In this document: positions 59,601-64,000 of the stretch, one piece after another
How positions within the stretch are numbered: the stretch's first letter is position 1
Layout: each line of letters begins with the position of its first letter
From: Monarcha castaneiventris obscurior
Lineage: Eukaryota > Chordata > Aves > Passeriformes > Monarchidae
DNA length: 64,000 nt
Reading direction: 5' to 3'
NCBI GenBank assembly: GCA_026261815.1
Contig: JAMPIT010000511.1
Coordinates: forward strand, 2,775,001-2,839,000
The notes under the pieces: generated by a model
The model's input: only the letters and a program-made list of their open reading frames with translations
Told to the model about the DNA's origin: nothing
Databases searched by the model: none
Position numbers and translations under genes: made by a program

Positions 59601-60831
59601 GAGGGAAGGTCTTGGATATGGGGCACTTCCTTCTTACAGGCGACACAACATGGACCTGAGCTTGGGATGCTGCTTGAGGGAGGCATGGTCGAAAGCACCC
59701 GAGCTGTGCTGTAGGTGGGCACGTGGGGCTGCAGAGCAGCTGTGAAATTCTTGGCAGATTTATTCAGGCTTTTTTTGTGTTTGGTCTCTGTGACCCAACT
59801 ATTAGAAGCATCTCACAGAAATGAGGGATACCCTGAGCTCCAGCCAGCAGGATGCTCACAGTCCCACTCAGCATCCATGGGGAAGCCTTTTCCGTGGGCT
59901 GCATCTGATCCAACCGAAATGGCTGAGTTTTGTAAAACAGACATAGAATCTTTGGGTTGGAAGAGACCTTAAAGATCATGCAGTTCCAAGTTCCTACCAC
60001 AGACAGGTCCATCGTGCTTGGACATTTTTTTTGACTTTTGCTGTCTTGGTTTCATTTGTGTTCTGCCTACTGCCTTCCCAACGGTATGTTCATTTAAAAG
60101 GACACATTCTTGAATCAGTGTGGATACTTACACAGGGACATTCCCGTGCTCATTCAGTGGTGACCACTCCATACTTTAAGAGTTCTGGTTTGTGGAAAGC
60201 TGGAAATGAAAGGGATGGAAGTTTTGACACTCCACCCTCCACGGGAAGCAGGGAGAGACTCTTACCTTCCACAAGGGATGTCAGCAGGGTGACGTTGGCG
60301 GCTTTGCGCCTTCCTGCAGGTAGATTTAGTCCAATTTTCTCTAACCTTTCCCTTAAACACCGACCCCCATTTTTTGATTTGGCTCTGAAAAGAGAAAACG
60401 AAGAGGGAAAATAAATTTCCGTGTAATTCATGTTAAAATAACCACAGTCATAGTTTAAGCTTTGAGGTTTGGAAGGAAAGAAGAAAAAGCAATAAAAATA
60501 CTGTTCCTTAATGTACCATACACCAGAATTTCTCATCTCTTTTTATCTGAGAGGTAAGAGCTGGTGCTGAACACAGATCTTGGGGCTCTTGGGGCAGCTT
60601 ACCTGCGGAGGACCCCGCCAAGGAGAGAGGCGTTGAGACACTCGGGGGGCGAGAGCCTCCTCTGCACCTCCCCAACCGTCACCTTGTACTTGGAGGTGGA
60701 GCTGAGAAGAGAGAGGCGGCCGGGCACGGAGCAGAAAACCTCGTTGGGATTCGTGACCCCTCCGATCAGGCCGTCTTTGTTCATGGAGAGAGTGGAGATG
60801 GTGGTGCCATTGGCCTTCGAGGGAATGGGCA
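56337..60831 (-). CDS. TFAP2E: Transcription factor AP-2 epsilon, C-terminal four exons (5' partial)
   Basis: Minus-strand coding exons in transcription order: 60603-60831, 60266-60384, 57169-57310 and 56337-56625. All introns are GT-AG and phases join cleanly into 258 residues plus TAA. AP-2 proteins bind GCCNNNGGC-type sites as dimers in the nucleus. The sequence has the conserved [37 protein letters not shown] and [20 protein letters not shown] stretches, [40 protein letters not shown], the helix-span-helix region, and an SDKEVKHRK tail. [26 protein letters not shown] and FAD in ICKEFADL point to the epsilon paralogue rather than alpha, beta, gamma or delta. Exons 1-3 (transactivation domain) are not in the window. 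The gene converges with PSMB2, as in human. Confidence 0.95.
56681..56840 (-). mobile_element. CR1 LINE 3' fragment in the last TFAP2E intron
   Basis: Reads 'tcgtagaatcatagaacagt', 'ttgggttggaagggacctaa', 'aagatcatccagttccagtc' and 'ttgctcagagcttcatccaa' on the plus strand, so the element lies on the minus strand, sense to TFAP2E. It begins 56 bp beyond the last exon's 5' boundary. Confidence 0.93.
57169..57310 (-). CDS. TFAP2E: TFAP2E penultimate coding exon
   Basis: 142 nt. Encodes (G)[37 protein letters not shown] and TRKNMLLAT(K). Acceptor ctgctcgcag, donor gtgagtac. Confidence 0.95.
59110..59155 (+). repeat. Polypyrimidine (TTCC/TTTC)n microsatellite
   Basis: An imperfect run of ttcc and tttc units within the TFAP2E intron. 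Confidence 0.85.
59943..60015 (-). mobile_element. CR1 LINE 3' tail fragment in a TFAP2E intron
   Basis: Shows 'atagaatctttgggttggaa', 'gagaccttaaagatcatgca' and 'gttccaagttcctaccacag', a short, strongly 5'-truncated copy. Confidence 0.88.
60266..60384 (-). CDS. TFAP2E: TFAP2E coding exon with the basic/HSH junction
   Basis: 119 nt. Encodes (R)[38 protein letters not shown] and E(G). Acceptor tttcag, donor gtaagag. Highly conserved DNA-contact region. Confidence 0.95.
60603..60831 (-). CDS. TFAP2E: TFAP2E coding exon 4 (by family numbering)
   Basis: 229 nt. Encodes (V)[58 protein letters not shown] and [17 protein letters not shown](R). The acceptor tctccag has phase 1, expecting a preceding short exon ending ...IKK plus G. 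Confidence 0.95.
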
Positions 60832-61489
60832 CTGGAGACAAGGAAGAGGGAGAAAAGAGGACACTGTGGCTGAGAGACCCAGACTCTCCAGGCAGCTCTC
60901 CAGCCCCCCCCCCGACAGCAGCACAGGATGTCTCATTAGTTCCTTATTTTCCTCAATGAGAGAAGTGAGGTGGGGTGATGAAACTAAACTAAATAAAGGT
61001 TAAAGGAAAGGAAGAAGCCTGGACACTGCCCTTGCCTGTGTTCCCACACCTCCCAGCACAGCTGTAATTAAAGCCAAGGTTTGGGCTGGTCTTCTGGGAG
61101 GCTGAGGATTGTCCACAGCGTCACTGGCTGGACCTGTGACCAGCTGCCCTCCCTGCCCCCTCTGGGTGCTCCATGGAGGTGGTTGGCCAGGCAAAACGTG
61201 GCTGGTCCCGCCGGCCAGGATGCCGATGCCCTGCCGGGATTGCGGCTGCAGCCCAGCTCTGTGCCAGCACACCAGACAGGATCAACCACCTGAGCCTCCA
61301 TTCCCTGCCCCAAACCTGGGAGCTGCTGGGCTGGCCAAGAGCTGTGCTTCCACTATGTGCCCACAGGAACCAGGGGAAAGAGTTTCTTTGCCTTCAGCTC
61401 TGGGATTAGCTCCACAACAAGCCGCAGCCCTAAACTTTCATCATCCCCGACTTAAAGGAAGCTTGAGAAGATCAAACCCAATTAATCCA

Positions 61490-61740
61490 GCACAAACTTC
61501 CCTTTGCTTAATGGGCAAAAGTCAATTAACACAAGGTTAGGCAGGCGCTGATGACTGCAGCGTCACATTGGGCCTATGGCATCACACCGGGGCAAAGGGG
61601 CTCAGTTTTCTCATTTGTCATTCCATAAGTAACGCTCTTAGACGCAATAAAGGTTTATAAGTTAAAACTGTGGCTGAGATTTGTGCCAAATCCCTTTGGC
61701 TTTTATGCTCTGAAATTAATACCCAATTTAACTCAGGGAA
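61490..61740. promoter_or_regulatory. Candidate intronic enhancer of TFAP2E
   Basis: Shows agtcaattaacacaagg, gcgctgatgactgcagcg, cgcaataaaggtttataag, cttttatgctctgaaatt and aatacccaatttaactc. The texture differs from the flanking GC-rich intron, and there is no frame. Confidence 0.35.
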
Positions 61741-63179
61741 AAAAAAGCAGGTTTTGAAAGAATCCGAAGATCATTTCAGCCCTGGCATTCTTTGTGGTTC
61801 CTCAGGAATGACTGTTCCACAGTCAGATGGCTCCTGCAAGTAACACGGCAGCAAAAGCCATGGTTTATGAAGGAAATACACATGCCCTAAATGAAACAGA
61901 AGCCCCAGGATTAATCGGGGAGAGTACATGGACTGGACCTACGAGGGAGTGCTTACAATCGGCATATTGTAAATCCAGCTCCAGGACTTGCTAGCATGGC
62001 AATAAAAATCAGCACGTGCTACATAAAAATGGCTCATGTTTTAAGACTAGGGGATGAATGGAAAGGAGCTGAAGGACACGGAGTTTCTTCCCAGCACAAA
62101 ACTTGCACAAAGTCAGGGAGCAAAGGGTGGGATGCACCAGTGCCCTGCTGGAGCCGTCAGCTGCAGTCGGTGTTTGCCGTGACTGAGGTTGGTTCAGGGC
62201 AGAAAAAACATAGGAACATCCCCATGAGATGTAGGAAACCAGAACTATTTCCAGGAAGGAGCAACTTCAAAGCTTTCTTCCACAGTCCCAGAACAGGTTA
62301 GGTTAGTCTTTAGGGGATGTCTTAAAAACAAAAGTCAGAGTATGGTTTGCAAATATCCATGCAGTGCTGCTGAGGTGTGCGGCCCCGCAGGGTCCCAGTG
62401 ATGGGGTTCTGCTGCAGCAAGGCCAGCCCCAAACCAGACCCCCCTGGGGAGCAGGTGTTGCTTGTAGTATCGTGTGAAGAGCTGTGCATAATTGATACAC
62501 TCTAATCTGGAATGTATTTGGGTACATCTGTGCATGCCTGCGATCATGCCGTGGCTGTGTTCAAGCCGCATGCGTGGCTGGGGACCTGCGCACACCCAAG
62601 GGACAGCAGAGCCATGCAGGGAGAGGGATCATGCCTCACCACATATCCATGGGACACGGCGTCTGGGGAAGAGGCAAACCCAGCTGCCACCAGTGGGACT
62701 TAACACCGGAGCCTATGGAAAACTGGTCTGGAGAAGGGTTGGATACAGCTCTGTGTTTGCCAGTTGCCCCACAGACAGTGACAGGGAGGCAGGGATGATG
62801 TCGATGTGCAACATGGAGACACAACACTTGGGAAACACACACTAGAGGTTTTAGGAATGATGCTACTGTCAGAAACAAAGCCCTGGAAAGCTGTGCCCCA
62901 GAGCCAACTGCTGTGAAGGATAAAGCCCAGCACAGCTGGGTCAGCCCAGCACTGTGCCACTGAGCAGGCACCGGCACTGAGCGTGGATATTGGCATTGCT
63001 CTTCTGCCTCAAGGCCTCAGCCAAGGCCACAGCCCCGTCACTTTGGGCACGTGCAGGTGTAGGACAGGGCGCCTGTGTCACACAGAGCTTGGTGCCCTCA
63101 CGGGACACACGGGGTGCAAGGGAGGGATGGAGCAGGCAGCAGCGCTGGGAACTGAGCCTGGAGTCCTGTAGCAGTGCTT

Positions 63180-63270
63180 CATCTGTTAGACAGCATTGCC
63201 TCAATACAACAAGAATAAACAAAGCCACATTCGCCATTAATCATGAATTATTGTTATTGAGCCTCACCTG
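63180..63270. promoter_or_regulatory. Candidate intronic enhancer with SOX/homeodomain-like sites
   Basis: 'acaagaataaacaaagccac' (AACAAAG), then 'gccattaatcatgaattatt' and 'gttattgagcc' give closely packed SOX-like (ACAAAG / ATTGTT) and ATTA sites within 80 bp. Non-coding. Confidence 0.4.
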
Positions 63271-64000
63271 CTGCTGTTTGCCTGGTCTGATCTGCAGCTT
63301 GTTTGCCCATAAACATGCTGCAGGAGGGAGACAAGCTACCATTAAAGCCTGACAGCTTTGTTTCCTTGGCTTTTGGGGAACCAAAATTGTCTCTTGTCAT
63401 CTGAGTAAACCAAAAGTCCCCCTCGATCTTCAGTTGCTGCTTTCCTGTTCCCGCAAGCAGCAGGTGATCGGAGCACCTGAGCCAGCCTGCAGACAAGAAG
63501 GAAGCATGAGAGCGGTGCGGGCGCCCAGCACGCGGCCAACAGCCCAACGCCCCGGCGCTGACCCCCTGCGCCCTTCCGAGCCCGGCGGGGAAGCACTCGG
63601 TGCCGCTCCCACAGCCTTGTGCCGAGGGCTCACCCCGGCTACAGCGCAGAGAAACGACCCTCTGGAGCAGAGACGGGGTCTGCACATTGAGGTTTGAGGC
63701 ACTGAACAGCCCCAGCGTGACCAGGGGGCCTGCAGTGTCACTGTACCCGAGTGAAGGAGCAGCCCGGGCACAACCAGGACCTGAGACCCACGTGGCACTT
63801 TGCAGCTGGGGATAGAAATGTCACCTCATGTCACTGCACTCATCACCCCTTCTGAGGTCCTCCAGGATCAGCCATAAGAGACACCCGTTTGTGGCATGGG
63901 AGTAGGACGTCACCTTTCCCACAGTGACTCGGCTCTCCCCCTGCTTGTCCCCCTGGCAGGTGCTTGGGCAGGCTCAAGTCCCACTCCTGACCATGGAGGA

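Larger units (their letters stand above)
57311..60265 (-). other. TFAP2E: TFAP2E intron, no other gene seen
   Basis: About 2.95 kb. Holds a CR1 tail at 59943-60015 and a pyrimidine-rich microsatellite at about 59110-59155. The AT-rich patches at 58240-58430 and 59190-59260 have no assigned role. Confidence 0.5.
60832..64000 (-). other. TFAP2E: TFAP2E upstream intron, continues past the window
   Basis: No match to the expected short exon 3 (a codon string like PDQSVIKK on the minus strand) could be found, so the intron is at least 3.17 kb here. It holds AT-rich candidate enhancers at 61490-61740 and 63180-63270 and a CpG-rich patch at about 63510-63660. Confidence 0.6.

Noticed and set aside
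60832..64000. Short TFAP2E exon 3
   Set aside because: I looked on the minus strand for the expected ...PDQSVIKK-type string ending in AAG plus a donor and saw none; it probably lies beyond the window.

Overview
This is vertebrate, almost certainly avian, nuclear DNA. Two things support this. Most recognisable interspersed repeats are 3' ends of CR1 LINEs, the dominant bird retroelement, with the typical 'ggttggaagggacc' / 'tttaaggtcccttccaacc' termini. The three gene loci also match a block known from human chromosome 1p34.3. I cannot name the species. Nothing here is bacterial or viral: there are no operons, no CRISPR and no intact transposon or retrovirus genes. Most open frames in the window are chance frames in GC-rich intergenic DNA.

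Layout. (1) 49-2393, + strand: the last, and only coding, exon of the C1orf216 orthologue (UPF0500 family), with a 1.5 kb 3' UTR and poly(A) signal. (2) About 2.4-31.1 kb: a 29 kb gene desert. It is a mosaic of GC-rich filler and AT-rich, homeobox/POU/SOX-motif-bearing islands that look like conserved non-coding elements. It also holds a 122-bp tandem duplication, two short minisatellites and a dispersed repeat pair. (3) 31.1-32.3 kb: CR1 fragments ending just upstream of a TATA-less CpG-island promoter. (4) 32595-43731, + strand: the complete six-exon PSMB2 gene (proteasome subunit beta type-2, 201 aa), with CR1 copies in introns 1, 3 and 4. (5) 43.75-55.1 kb: intergenic, AT-rich, with one ancient CR1 relic and a possible MIR-like relic. 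(6) About 55.1-60.83 kb, - strand: the last four coding exons of TFAP2E (transcription factor AP-2 epsilon). They encode the C-terminal 258 residues: the end of the linker, the basic DNA-binding region and the helix-span-helix dimerisation domain. Its N-terminal exons lie beyond the right edge. The upstream intron occupies 60832-64000 and carries enhancer-like AT-rich stretches and a CpG-rich patch.

How the genes relate. They are not a pathway. PSMB2 is a housekeeping gene, TFAP2E a developmental transcription factor, and C1orf216 has no established function. The order C1orf216-PSMB2-TFAP2E, with PSMB2 and TFAP2E convergent, is the human arrangement. The enhancer-like islands in the desert and the tissue-specific nature of TFAP2E suggest a regulatory block in which PSMB2 is a bystander. 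That is inference.

I did not find a convincing previously undescribed biological system. The best leads are the non-coding islands, the recent 122-bp duplication and the CR1/PSMB2 promoter junction.
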